From assembly GCF_963855985.1 (NCBI RefSeq), contig NC_087092.1, forward strand, positions 1,550,001 to 1,614,000: a DNA stretch of 64,000 nucleotides, written 5' to 3'. Positions 1 through 11,614 of this stretch are shown here, piece by piece; positions within the stretch are counted from its first letter, which is position 1; each line of letters begins with the position of its first letter. A model generated the notes under the pieces. The model searched no databases. It was not told the DNA's origin and saw only the letters and a list, made by a program, of their open reading frames with translations. Source of the stretch: Ostrinia nubilalis (Eukaryota > Arthropoda > Insecta > Lepidoptera > Crambidae). The translations under genes were made by a program, and so were the position numbers.

Positions 1-1930
1 AAAATGAGTTTTTTACCTTCGCGGTCAAGCGTGGTCGTCCGTTCCGCTGTCACCGCACATCGTTATCCGGCCTTGCTTCCCGGAGATAAAGCTGAAACTA
101 GCTTGGCCGCCCGTTTTCTCACAGATTAAAGTTCCGCTGGTAGGTCTGAAACAAAAAGTTTATTGTTTACTCGACTCGTCGAATACTGTTACCGTGACAT
201 CACAATAGTGTAAACAGAATCAGTAGGCAACAGTCTGCTTAAAATCGTGTAGGTATGTATTATATTTCCTCGTAACCATTCAGTTATCTTCTTGACACAC
301 GAAAATGTAAACATAACAGAACATCCGAAGTTTAACTCTTAATAGAACGACTCATAGTAACAATTTATGGTCAATATTAAGTACATTTTATAAGCTTATC
401 AAACGCGACTCTCTATAGACTTTTTATGCCACCAGTTCGTGAACTAAAAGGTACTAAAAATATAACTTTACAGAAAATTGAAAGCTATCAAGATTTTCAG
501 GGCTAGATAAAAACAACAGCTTTTTTTAAATTATCGGTTAATGACATCATTAACGACATAACATCTAAATAAAATGGATGGCCCTACTGACACTTTTTTC
601 TTTTGCACCTGTACCGTAATTCGCTCTGGGAACCAGGTATTTAAGCCATAAAAAGATGCCGCCGTATTCGGGTATTACAATAAATTATAATTAGAATTTA
701 ATTTTACGCCATTTTTAGCATCGGATCGGTAAGTACCTAGCTCCAACATTACGTGCTGCTTGCGTAAATACTTATATTTTGTGCATGTAAGCTTGTATTA
801 TTTATGTAATTTAACAATTCATTGGTGTTCTTGATAAAATTACATTTTTTATTAAAATTAAAATAATTTTATATTATTTTGGAAAACGCAAACTAAATAA
901 CGTTAATTTTAGTTGACCATATTAAAGCAATTAATTAAATGTAGGTAAATAGTATAGTAAAGCGCATGATCAAAATTGTGACATTGAATGCATTATTTAC
1001 ATTATTCACTATAGTACACACCATGTTAAGTGATAGTGTCTAAGTAAAATATTAAAAAAAAACAATTTAGGTATTCTTACTCGAGTTTCCAAGTAAAATA
1101 CCACTTAGCTTTTTCTTGAAATCGATTTAAAGATATTTTTATAAGGCGAAGGTTAATTTTAATGTTTTAGTTCGAATGCAGTTTTAATGTAACCTGTATT
1201 AAGGACAATGCAATCACTGCATTCCTCGGTTAATAATGAGTGCGTCGCAAGGTCCTATCGTAAAAAACATAAGCCTCCTTTTGGCGCAGTCGGGTAAAAA
1301 AACCAAGCGGTTGAGGGTAAATGTGACAATATTTTTGTACAACTTTTAATCGTCTAATAAATGAATATTTGTATTTTTTATAAGTTTGTTTTTATTTGTT
1401 ATCAATCGATAAGTAGGTGTCTGTTACGATAATATTTTTATTGTGTAAAAAAACCCTAGCTAATGATAGTAAGTAATAATAATAAAATTATGTAGGTAAC
1501 ACGTTTATTGCAATAAAAATGCTCCTCTTATAGCATAAAAACACACTCATTATCTACCTACATATTATATTAATAGAGATGGAAACATACATATATCCGT
1601 GTGCCTAATTGTTACATGCTATAATCAAAATCATACTAAGAACTACCTATTTAAATAACTGACTATTTAAATAAATCAACTTTATGTGCCAAACTCTAAT
1701 AGAACATTTTCAATGACGTTAGATATTGTCTTATACCTAAACCCTTTTAAACCTAAAATAACTTAACGTGATGCTGTATCAAATACTCTACCTCAAATTC
1801 AAATAATTTATTTGCATTTACATCATCATCATTTCAGCCAGTCATTGCTTGATAAGTTTATCATTGACGAAATGTAGTATAAATACGAATTACAGGACTA
1901 AAAGTCCAGTCAATAAGTAAAGCATTATAG
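1..1930. other. Gene-free stretch
   Basis: AT-rich sequence with no long open frame and no protein family I recognise. Around 1270-1300 there is a short block reading 'GGCGCAGTCGGG' beside an A-run. Its reverse complement recurs near 10975-10998, so it is probably a retroposon fragment. Nothing else stands out. It could be intron or intergenic DNA. Confidence 0.6.
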
Positions 1931-2252
1931 ATGGAAATCCATGGAACACAATTTCTGACTTCGGGACTTTATTTAGACTAGTTAGGAGGTGAAACTTGAC
2001 TATAGTATAGTGACTCTAGTAAAACTTGACTATCTCACTTGTAGCTAATTGAATAAACTTTTTTTGGTTCATAAGTCATGTCACTAAGACGCATAGTTTC
2101 CGAGGATTAAGCGAAAAACCGAAAAGTGGTACCTTTAAACCCCCCTCTCCCCGCCGGCTCAAGGGCTAAGGGCGGGGACTTTTGCTATGTTAACCTCCTA
2201 ACTAGTCTAAATAAAGTCCCGAGGTCAGAAATTGTGTTCCACGGATTTCTCT
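1931..2252. repeat. MITE-like element with ~65-bp inverted ends
   Basis: The left arm (about 1931-1998) and right arm (about 2186-2252) are inverted copies of each other with a few mismatches; both carry 'GGAACACAATTTCTGAC' in opposite orientation. The centre is unrelated, and there is no coding capacity beyond a chance 64-codon frame. A target duplication could not be fixed with confidence. It is most likely a miniature DNA transposon. Confidence 0.6.
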
Positions 2253-2570
2253 CTACACCGTCGTTAAGGCATTCATTAAGTAGAATCATAGCAACAATAA
2301 GCACTATTAACTTGGATTAATATCACTGCCTGCAGGTTACATGTCATCTCAATTAAAACAAATAGCCACAATTTTGTACGCTGATGGAACTAGCGTGATT
2401 CTCAGCAATTAATGTAGGAAGTGATCGGTCTACGTCACGTAAAAACCTGCTATTATTTATGTTGTTAGACGTTATTAAGTTCATTCATTGATTTGACGCT
2501 GGCATCTTTACAGAAATGTTAAGCGGATGTCTCATTATCATTTCAAACTGGGCATATAAAGGTCTATTCA

Positions 2571-2989
2571 TGGGTGATCAAAGGACACCAAAGTGTCACC
2601 TGGATTCCACTATCATCACCTGGATTTGATCGCCCAGGTGATCAAAATGGACTTCAGGCAACACTATGGAGTACCTACTTTGATCACTCATGGATAAAAT
2701 CACCTAGGTAATAAGGTGGATAAAGTGGACTTCTTATCTATGGGTGATCAAATCACACCAAAGTGTCACCTGGATTCCACTATCATCACCTGGATTTGAT
2801 CGCCCAGGTGATCAAAATGGACTTCAGGCAACACTTTGGAGTACCTACTTTGATCACCCATGGATAAAATCACCTAGGTGATAAGGTGGATAAAGTGGAC
2901 TTCTTATCTATGGGTGATCAAAGGACACCAAAGTGTCATCTGGGATCCACTTTGATCACCTGGGTGATCAAATCCAAGTGATCAAAGTG
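2571..2989. repeat. 170-bp tandem repeat rich in TGATCA/CACCTGG
   Basis: The phrase 'TGGGTGATCA' starts at 2571, 2741 and 2911, giving a 170-bp period and about 2.5 copies that differ by few substitutions. Inside each unit, short palindromic words (TGATCACC, GGTGATCA, CCAGGTGATCA) recur in both orientations. The unit thus seems to have grown from a shorter self-complementary motif. No coding potential is seen. Confidence 0.85.
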
Positions 2990-5470
2990 GAAGACGATGG
3001 ACGGTCGTTGCCAAATGTCATCGTAAAGTATAAAGGTAGAGACAGAAAATAACAAGACATGGTAAAGGCTTCTAAGAGGTCTTTGATACAATCTTGTGGG
3101 ACTCTATTTGGCTATTGCACAATTCATTTAGTAATAATATTTATCGTTAAAGAAACTTTATAATGGGCATTCGTAGTTATCGGGTCAAATCTTTATCGTA
3201 ATGTAGATAGCGCTCAGCTTTCCCCGGTTAAACTGAGGAGGCTATCGCTGCTTTCCGAAGTAGTCAGTGTTCAATGAAAAAGGCAAACATTATCTTTCGG
3301 GATCGGGATATAATGCTGCTAGATGCTTTCCTTAACTTTGAACTCCTCCTATATTCTTCTGATTCATTTCGTTGCAGGTCAAATGACAGTTTCAAAACTT
3401 TCCCTCTTGACAAACTTGACCTTCGCAGGTTGGGTTTTTATTTGCGGTCAAGCTGTAGATCCTGGCTACACAGGAGTTGCAGCGGTGGGAATTGTCCCGT
3501 TTAGGTGCGTTCGTCCGTTACGTCGACCCAGCCATCAGAGAGTACCTATCTTCGCCTAAAATTTTATTTTATTTTTATTTTCACCAACTTATACTATATC
3601 TTCACAGGTCAATAAATAAATGTAACTTGCCATCAATTTAATACCAACATATTTACGATATGTTCGTGTAGAGTCAAACAACAATATAAATAGCAAAAGA
3701 TTGTGCAGGTGGCAATCAAAAGTCGGTCGTTTATCAATATCTTTGTTGGACGTGTTTTATCTGTTTGCTTTTAGCACACCTTGCAGATTGCGACGGTGAC
3801 GTCACGAATACAACGAGTCTTCTTTGTACATGTGCACTTAGGATTAGGTTATAGGTTTCAGACTGCTTTAGAATAACGAATCGGAAAGTGTCAAGGAATC
3901 AGGAATTCCCAAAATAATAGTATCCTAGTAAGAATTTTGCTTCTACCTTTAAAATCCGGGAAAATATTAATATTTCATAAAATTATTTCTTTTTTTGTTA
4001 ATCAGTTAACATGTCGTTTGATGTGCTTAATTAAATGTTTCGTACTAAATACATCTAGGTACGAGTATGTATCTACTTAATTTATTTAACGAGGCCCGTC
4101 CCTAGCTCTGATTAAAGATAACAGTAGTTCAAGGTGACTAAACTTCGCCTCGGATCGTCTAAATGTGTCATTTTTCAGTAATTTGCACATATCAGCTAAT
4201 TTTGAGTCAGCACGACTATTATTAAAGACGAAATTTTCGCAGAATTCGTAAGTTTTCGAGGATATTGGAGCCAGATAAATGAGATACGAATGGCTTATAC
4301 AAATACAATTTTAAGATAATTAATCCGTGGGAAATATAATCCAATTTAGGCCCGATTCGACCAATCTTTTATCCGAGAATAACTCCAGGTATAATGGAAA
4401 ATCCTTGTCAAAACTGATGATTTATTCTGAGATTAATATTTACTCTTGTTTGGTCGAATCCACCCTTAGTAGGTAGTAGAACCGACATTTAGGCTTTACC
4501 TGAAATTTAATAAAATGTAGCATTGGATGACCTGCCTGATGGACGGACGATATCATTATTTTTCCGAGCATTGCTGGAAGGTCTGGTTCAGCAGTTAACA
4601 TCAATAGGCTGGGGTGATGATGAGTTTCATTGCAATGAATGAATCATCGATAACAACCGTGGAAAAGTCGGAAAACGTGCTGATAATATTACCGAAAACT
4701 TATCTAACACTTTCAATATGATAGGCACATTCGTGTAAACCTTTAATGACCATGATTTTCCCTGAATGGTGGGTGGAAGGGGAGTACTGCTAAATAAAAC
4801 ATTTTTTTATCTTGATATGCAATCATACATTATGCTGATCATTAATGACTGTTTTCCTTTATATTTCAAAGGTTACTATTTTGAACAAAACTTCTATTCT
4901 ATCAAAAACAGTTGTACCCGTGACTTTGTACGCGTGAAAATTGGAATTTTTTTCCCATTTTTTACAACATTTTGCGTTGATGCTCAGCTCCTTTTGGTCG
5001 TAGTGTGCTTGTAGTTGATGGTAGCAGTATGTTTCCATTAAGTTTTGTGCATTACAAATTAACTTAAAAATCTTTAAAAAAAAATCTCAAAGAACGTTCA
5101 GTTTTGTTTGAAAGAGTAACAAATTCTCATCCATGCTCACAAACTGTCACGTTTATATTAGCAGGATTACTCATACTCATAATATACTCAAGTAAATTCT
5201 AAAATTATATGAAAGTTTGCTTAATCCATCCAAAACGAGTAAACATCTTCTGAGAAAACACTTGACTTTGCAATGTCGAAGACATGTGATCATGCCGTGG
5301 AATCAGATAGAGTTAGAGATACCTTATTATTACATTAGTTAGGTACTTACTTCTAAAACTAAACTAAACGTTTTTATTACTATAAAAATAAGTATTTTTA
5401 TTGTAGCGTTATTGGTAGGTAAAGGATGAGAGGTAGAAGGGGTGTGCAAATCCAGCGTGCTTATAATGAG
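2990..5470. other. Gene-free stretch
   Basis: No gene is recognised. Apart from the dispersed repeat at 3405-3515, this is AT-rich unique-looking sequence. Open frames of 76-82 codons at 3274-3559 and 4766-5014 show no family motif and are taken as chance. Confidence 0.55.
3405..3515 (+). repeat. Dispersed repeat, copy 1 of 2 in window
   Basis: The sequence from 'ACAAACTTGACCTTC' through 'GATCCTGGCTACACAGGAG' to 'GGTGGGAA' recurs in the same orientation at 43066-43175 with scattered differences. The middle contains 'CGGTCAAGCTGTAGATCC'. Family unknown; it is seen only as two similar copies here. Confidence 0.75.
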
Positions 5471-5784
5471 TTTACGTTAGGTGTGCTCGCTAGCGAGTGC
5501 GTCAAAAATTCGTCGTTATGGGTGCTGTAGACCAGCGGTTCCCGAATGGTGGTCCGCGGAACCCTGGGGTTCCGTGGAAAGGCTGCAAGGGTTCCGTAAA
5601 AAATATTATCCCACGTTTCGTGACCGACGTTGTTCGCTCGCACCGACTTGTTTACGCACAAGGGCGTGCGGGCGGAGTAGTACGGGGGTTCCGCTAGGAA
5701 AAGTATAATCAATTAGGGTTCCTTGGCAAAAAAAAATTGGGATACCCTGCTGTAGACAGTCGCTAGCGAGCACACCTAACGTAA
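5471..5784. mobile_element. Palindromic MITE hosting a nested hAT element
   Basis: About 25 bases at 5471-5495 (TTTACGTTAGGTGTGCTCGC...) are repeated inverted at 5760-5784. Without the hAT insertion at 5533-5749 and one target copy, the element would be roughly 90 bp and largely palindromic. The nesting makes this MITE older than the hAT copy. Class is not clear from the ends. Confidence 0.7.
5533..5749. mobile_element. Short non-autonomous hAT-type element (217 bp)
   Basis: The left end reads CAGCGGTTCCCGAA and the reverse complement of the right end reads CAGGGTATCCCAA, the CAG-start imperfect inverted ends typical of hAT transposons. It is flanked by an exact 8-bp duplication, CTGTAGAC, at 5525-5532 and 5750-5757, the length hAT transposases produce. 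The interior has no transposase. Boundary and class are both well supported. Confidence 0.85.
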
Positions 5785-5845
5785 AGTCATGGTAAGCACA
5801 CAGAAGTGTTAGTCTAGCCATACCTACCTTGAATTTAATAACTCC

Positions 5846-5902
5846 ACCTCTAAGGGGGTAAAATGGGATCCACGCGTACGAAGTCGCGGGCGGCCGCTAG
5901 TT
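5846..5902 (-). repeat. Truncated lepidopteran-type retroposon fragment
   Basis: The reverse strand reads CTAGCGGCCGCCCGCGACTT followed by CGTACGCGTGGATCCC. This is the 5' block of a short retroposon that also occurs, longer and in opposite orientation, at 6500-6707. Only about 55 bases are recognisable here. Confidence 0.65.
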
Positions 5903-6499
5903 TTATTTATACAGTTAATTGATACAGTACTGTAATAACCGGTGTAATTGGACACAAATCATTTAGCGCGGTAATTGCTACGTTATTCGGTGTAAAACGC
6001 CCCGACAAACATTATAATAAGTATCTACCTTCCAATTAGTCTAATAAATTCACATAAGGTTGGCAATGATAATACAATCAGACTGTGTTCGCCGCATTTG
6101 CTCTGTGACTCAGCCGAAGCATTCCGAAGGAAGCAGATAAGTTATCGGTTAACAAAATAATGCAGATATGATTTTTCTAGTCACCTGAAGCAAATAAACG
6201 CAGTGACGTTTATTCGTCAGTCTGAAACTGGGTTGTTGAACAAACGACAATGTGCGTATTTGTTTGTTTCTTCTGTTTATAATCGCTCTGTTTGTCTTAT
6301 AGTATTGTCAGTAAACTTACTGATGAATTACACACAACAATCTAAAAGAGTTGCTGAAAAAATTTAAAATCTTTTTTATCAGTTTTTTTTTTATAGGAAT
6401 GGTTTTCATATGTATTCGAGATAAGAGCTGAGACTCACAACATTTAAATCTCTTGTCAATTATGCTCATCAAAACTATGTATAATGTATATTATAGGTT

Positions 6500-6707
6500 C
6501 ACTAGCGGCCGCCCGCGACTTCGTACGCCTGAATCCCGTTTTTCCCGCTAATTCCCGTTCCCGTGGGAATTTCGGGAATTCCTTTCTTAGTGCACCTCTA
6601 CGGTACCTAAGCTACGTCCCTTCCAAATTTCAAGTGCCTACGTTTAGCCGTTTAGGCTGTGCGTTGATCTGTCAGTCAGTCAGTTTCTCCTTTTATATAT
6701 TTAGATT
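6500..6707 (+). repeat. Short retroposon, near full length
   Basis: Begins with the GC-rich block ACTAGCGGCCGCCCGCGACT and ends near 'CAGTCAGTCAG' plus an AT-rich tail 'TTTATATATTTAGATTA'. Related pieces lie at 5846-5902 (-), 49573-49725 (+), 59245-59455 (+) and, more diverged, about 18110-18330 (+). This arrangement matches short non-coding retroposons common in moth and butterfly genomes. It carries no protein. Confidence 0.7.
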
Positions 6708-6907
6708 AAATCGATCAAAGTTCAGTAAAACCAATCTGGGATAAATTACCACGCCACCATGAGCAGACTGCAGAGGGTGTATTACAACCATATTACAACA
6801 GACTGTGCAAGGCATGTGACGTCGACACATTTTGTTATAAGCCACTGAAATTCAGGCGTGCAGTGCTGTAATCCTTTGCAGCGGCAGCAAATAAGTAGTA
6901 TTGTGTT

Positions 6908-7010
6908 TTTCGTTTCGTCGTCGTCGTCGTCGTTTCAGCCAAATGACGTCCACTGCTGGACAAAGGGCTCCCCCAAGGTTTTCCACAATGAACGGTCGTT
7001 CATCGTCGCA
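6908..7010 (-). repeat. RTE-type retrotransposon 3' tail with (GTC)n
   Basis: A short GTC-triplet run (about 6917-6932) precedes 'TTTCAGCCAAATGACGTCCA' and 'CTGCTGGACAAAGGGCTCCC'. The same block occurs at the end of the RTE-type fragments at 49136-49556 and 61895-62459. Read on the minus strand it is the extreme 3' end of that coding region. Fossil copy only. Confidence 0.7.
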
Positions 7011-7056
7011 TGCAATGAATTAGTTTTTCGTTTATTATTTTTTAATTTTGTAATTT

Positions 7057-7059
<3 letters not shown>

Positions 7060-7095
<36 letters not shown>
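7060..7095. repeat. (CA)n microsatellite
   Basis: About 36 bases of uninterrupted CA dinucleotides. Likely length-polymorphic. Confidence 0.95.
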
Positions 7096-7099
7096 CCTG

Positions 7100-8100
7100 C
7101 ATGCAAGCCTATGTTTCTTTTTTTTGCCCCTTTGACTGTTTTTTACGAGATTGTAATAATATATAGAATCCATTATTGGCTGTAAGAACAAAAATACCTG
7201 TTTGTATTATTATTATAAAGAGCTGTGGTTTTCTGAATAAAGAAAAATAAAATAAAATAAACTGTCCACATTGCATGCCGAGGCAGCCTTTGATTAAGAC
7301 ATCACATAGTTCTTAGTACTTTTAGTTACAATAATTCTTTTTCATGTATGCGTGTCTGTCTTGTTGGTTGTCCAAATAAATAAAATAAATAAATAAATGA
7401 TTTGAGACCTGCAACATTTAAGTCTCTTGTCAATTACGAGTATGCTCATCAAAACGATATTACGTGGTCATTTAAAAACTTTGTTTGCGATATCAATGTT
7501 CCATCCCTACTTATTCGACGTATTCGGTAGGTATCTAAATCACCACCTGTATAATGGATGGATGAATTAATACTAGATTGATTGATTTATTGCTACCTTA
7601 TTAAGTTTTTCCAGATGCAATAAAACAGTATTCATTTGCACAAGACACAAATAGAGATGTTAGGTTATTCAATAAGGAAGATTGCCTTTAATAAGCCGCC
7701 TATGGCTATCGTTGCCTACGAGGAAGGCGCGGCATTGCTATTGCCCCAAGTTGATGGTGCAATCACCAGAGAATCAGCCAGTTATTACTCACTTAAGTAT
7801 ACTTGGTACTTGCCGAGGAAAAATATTGAAAACGTTATTTCATCACGATTAAAAATAGTTTTCTTAGTTATCATTATGCTCCATGATATTTTGACCAATG
7901 CCTACAATGCTTGAAAAAATTTATGGTCGAATTTAGGCTGATTTTCCATATTTTCAAATATACACCTATCAGTACGAATTCAAAATTTTGCAGGACTTGT
8001 ATGGCTTTACATTAATTTAACACCTAGTCTTTCTTGGTAAAATCTACCTAGTCTTTTTCATACTTTAATTTATTTGGGAAATAGGAACTTCTCGGAATAT
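7100..8100. other. Gene-free stretch with retroposon-like A-rich tails
   Basis: Two A/AAATA-rich tails (about 7236-7260 and 7370-7398) look like the 3' ends of old retroposons. A 92-codon frame at 7636-7914 shows no recognisable family and is not called as a gene. Confidence 0.5.
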
Positions 8101-8101
8101 A

Positions 8102-8358
8102 CAGGGTGTTAGGTAAATGGGTATATGAGCCGACACTAGCCCATGTTAACATGGGCATATAAATGGTATGGTGAAGTCAGAAAATTGATATCTTCATTTT
8201 AATTATTTTAATTTTCATAAAATCGGATTTTATAAAATTTATTTTGTATGAAAATTTAAAAAAATAAAATGATAATATCAAATTTCTGACTTCACCATAC
8301 CATTTATATGCCAATGTCAACATGGGCTAGCTCATATACCCATTTACCTAACACCCTG
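8102..8358. mobile_element. MITE with CAGGGTG ends and TA duplication, copy 1
   Basis: Ends CAGGGTGTTAGGTAAATGGG / reverse complement, with inverted arms of roughly 80-100 bases, flanked by TA on both sides (8100-8101 and 8359-8360). A close relative lies at 45869-46131 with the same ends and TA flanks. TA duplication and CAGGGTG ends suggest a Tc1/mariner-mobilised MITE. There is no internal coding region. Confidence 0.85.
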
Positions 8359-8360
8359 TA

Positions 8361-9576
8361 GACATTCTCATTAAGATAATTAGATACCGCCCATTTAATA
8401 TGTTTTCAGTTAAAAGTAACATTATCCTTGTTTTATACATATTCCTACTGAAGATATTACAAATGTTGTGCGTACCTATGGCTTGTGGTATATTAATGAA
8501 ACGCTAAGATATTAGAATGAGTTGTTATTGCTCAGATAATGACGGCATTATCAAATGCAATATTGTTTGTTTTATTATACACAATGGTTTAATTTAACTG
8601 TAGTTTTACGACCTGTTTACATAATCATAATGGGCCCTTCAACCGCAGATAGCTGCAGTATGACGTTTCAACGGGAAATAAAAATATTTTTATGGTGCGG
8701 CGTGGATTGCAATTTGCTAATAGTAATCAACCCACACAACTGAAGGAATGAAATAAGTTAAATTAACGTTTTACACTAAAAGACAATTTTACTTAGATAT
8801 ACCTACAATAATTCTTCCTCCCCAGCCCGTCTGACTTGCTAGGGGAGTGTTGGCCTCCTGTGCCTCTGGTAGAGACGATCGTGCTCCTTCAGTGGAAACT
8901 ACCTAAAGTGATATTCTGCGAAAGTGATTTTTTGAGAAAGTGACCAAATTTTCGCGATGACATTTTGTGTATATGACGTTCTACGTTAAAACCATGCTGT
9001 TGATAATAATATCTTATTATCTGGACTTTCTGGAGCCAGTGAAAAAATGCTTATGTACCAAATTAAATTATATTTACTGGAATAAAATAAGAATGGATAT
9101 TACTTATAACACGCATGCGTGGTAAATCGCCAGTGAATGTGCAGTTTGTTTATATTAGTGTAAGCTGAACAAAAAACAATTTGAGTTTTTTCGCAGTATA
9201 CAAACAACATTATTGAATTTAATTGTACGTATGAACAGCTATAAAGAATTTGAAGCATTTTCATACTTACAATAACACACAATTTCAAAAAGTAACTTCA
9301 ATTGATGGGTAGTGTCAAATACCCTAGTTTGTTAATATTTTCTGCAGCATATAAACGGCGTATCTTTTTTACCCTAATTTAGAAAGTTAATATTTTACAG
9401 CTTGAATGGACAATAAACCTAAGTATTATGGTTTTAATTTCAATTCGATATCTCCACGTGTTCCCAAGATCTTGAGTAACAGACGGACAAAAAGTCATCC
9501 CATAATATAGATTCCGGTTTTTTTCTTTTAATGTACGGAAATGGAAGCGTAATAAACGTTCATCTAAACATCAAAC
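8361..9576. other. Gene-free stretch
   Basis: AT-rich, no family motif. Small open frames of about 62 codons (8555-8743, 9100-9288) are taken as chance. Confidence 0.5.
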
Positions 9577-9717
9577 CACCACCGACTTTTAGTTGGCCGA
9601 TAGTTAGGCCAGATTTTAGGCCGGTACCAAATCGGTGTAATGTGCGCACTTCCATACATGTCCATACTGATTAACAGCCCGACCCAACTATCGGCCGACA
9701 AAAAGTCTGTGGTCTGC
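9577..9717. repeat. Small MITE with imperfect inverted ends
   Basis: 'ACCGACTTTTAGTTGGCCGA' at the left pairs with the reverse complement of 'CTATCGGCCGACAAAAAGTC' at the right, giving arms of about 30 bases. It is roughly 140 bp and non-coding. Target duplication not resolved. Confidence 0.6.
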
Positions 9718-10147
9718 GACTAGGCTTAATGAATAAAATGAAATCATATCGTAGGTATCATACAAAACAACTACAACTACAGCCATAAGGCAGTAAGTTA
9801 GTACAATTAAACAAAGTTTACGTACATTTAAACAAAAGCGTAAGTAATGATTAAATATAATAACTTCCTTTAAAAGCAAGAAGTGCATTTATTCGCATGA
9901 CATGTATTATGAAGTATGTACAATATGTAGTTTTCCTTAAACCGATACGATCTACTTTCACGCGCCATATAAATTAACTTTAATAGTCGACAACTGTGTT
10001 TCTTATTATTATTGTAATAACAAATCTTTACATTGCAAGAACAATGTAGTTCGCGCTGTCTATGCGCTTTGTTCTTTTAATTTCAGTACGCAACGGATTT
10101 TAATGCTGTTTTCAGCAAGAAATAGAGTGATTTATAAGAAAGGTTTA

Positions 10148-10359
10148 GGCTGAGTTGCACCACCTTATTTATTTATTTTATTTAAGGCACAGCTACAGAG
10201 AACAAACAATAACGATACAATTAACACAACAACATAACAACAATTAACATAACAACAATTTTAACTGTAACAATAACCTGTGCTTTTTGTATGGAGTTTG
10301 AAGGCTTTTTTCAAAGACGTTTGTCAAAGTTAAAGTAAGTAAGATGGTGCAACCCAGCC
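10148..10359. mobile_element. GGCTGAGTTGCACCACC MITE, copy 1, interrupted
   Basis: Left end GGCTGAGTTGCACCACCTT, right end the reverse complement of GGCTGGGTTGCACCATCTT. An uninterrupted relative is at 18354-18465. Here roughly 95 bases of A/C-rich repeat (about 10172-10268, runs of 'AACAACAATTAACATAAC') replace the expected middle, so a second insertion or local expansion has split it. Confidence 0.7.
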
Positions 10360-11410
10360 TGTGCGAAGCCAGGGCGGTAATTATAAATAATAGGCGTTAT
10401 AGGCGATCACTAGTAAGATTTTATTTAAATTTTATGGGGATCTACAGAAACTACTGCCACAAAACATAGTAACAGAAGACAATAACTGGCATGTACTTAA
10501 TTTTGCTTACGCACACAGAAGCGTGTCTCAAACCGGCGACATTCACAGACAGGCGCTTGCACTGGTTTAGACTGGTTTGCGACACTTTGTATGTAGATTG
10601 TCTTCTGCTCCCATCTATTTTGGTGCTACCCTTAAAAAACTGAGTTACATCAACAATTAATTATGAAAGGCTCATACTTTCTTCATTTCAGTAAACATTT
10701 GTATGAAGGAAGTACAACTTCCGGACTTGTATTACATCAATCTTTACCGTTAACTAACAGAAATTTTAATTAATAATAATACATCAAATCAACTGTACAT
10801 ATATCCGCTCGTTAAATAGGTGATGTATACCTACTTATGTATTTAAGGAACTGTTATAGATTCATAACATGATGCGTAATAAGCATTGGACTCTTAAATA
10901 CAGTTTTTAATTATAATTTTGGTTAATCTAACGAATTAAATCTCTTTCAAATAAGACGTTAATTGGTGTTTTTACCCGACTGCGCCAGAAGGAGGGTCAT
11001 TAGCTATGTATTTAGTTGACGAAAGGAAAAATTGGTTTGATTGTTGAAACAATTTATATTTATTCATCAATTTTGCCTGAAAGGTCGTTGAGATCAAAAA
11101 CGAATCGCTGTTGTATAACTCTGGCAGAAAACATCCTAAAGGTAACTTGATATCTCTCACATAACTAGATAAATAGATAGATAATAACTAGATAGATAGA
11201 GGTAACTTTAAGAGATATCTTACCTTGGTGAAGCTTATTGCGTGTATAATTGTTCGACAAATACAAATAATTTATTTGCTCCAAAGATTGTATTTCCAAA
11301 AATCTGATTATTTTAAAACCATGGTCATGGTCAATAAATGGTCGTCTCTCTTTCAGCCATAGGAATATAATTCTAATTCGTGAAGTAGTAAAATCAGACT
11401 ACTGTTAACC
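10360..11410. other. Gene-free stretch
   Basis: No supported gene. Around 10975-10998 'TTACCCGACTGCGCCAGAAG' is the inverted counterpart of a block near 1270-1300, probably a retroposon end. A short GATA-like run (AGATAGATA) sits near 11170-11200. Confidence 0.5.
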
Positions 11411-11614
11411 AGTACCTCTAGTAGGAAAAACTTTCGAGTTCGTTTCGTTGCGTATTCAAAGTGTCATCGAAAAATTTTGTATGAAAAATTAAACAGCGCC
11501 CCCTAGGGCGGCTATAATATAGGGGGCGCTGTTTAATTTTTCATACAAAATTTTTCGATGACACTTTGAATACGCAACGAAACGAACTCGAAAGTTTTTC
11601 CTACTAGAGGTACT
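11411..11614. repeat. 204-bp near-perfect palindrome (MITE/hairpin)
   Basis: Arms of about 94 bases, starting AGTACCTCTAGTAGGAAAAA and meeting at a central 'AGCGCCCCCT ... AGGGGGCGCT', are inverted copies with essentially no mismatch. They leave a loop of about 17 bases. The outer flanks are not an obvious duplication. It looks like a young foldback MITE; a transcript through it would make a long double-stranded hairpin. Confidence 0.85.

Noticed and set aside
2571..2989. CRISPR-like array
   Set aside because: The repeat is a 170-bp tandem unit with no constant repeat/variable spacer pattern, in a eukaryotic context.
5481..5821. Overlapping 66-83 codon frames on both strands
   Set aside because: They lie inside the nested hAT/MITE pair and reflect its GC-rich inverted repeats.
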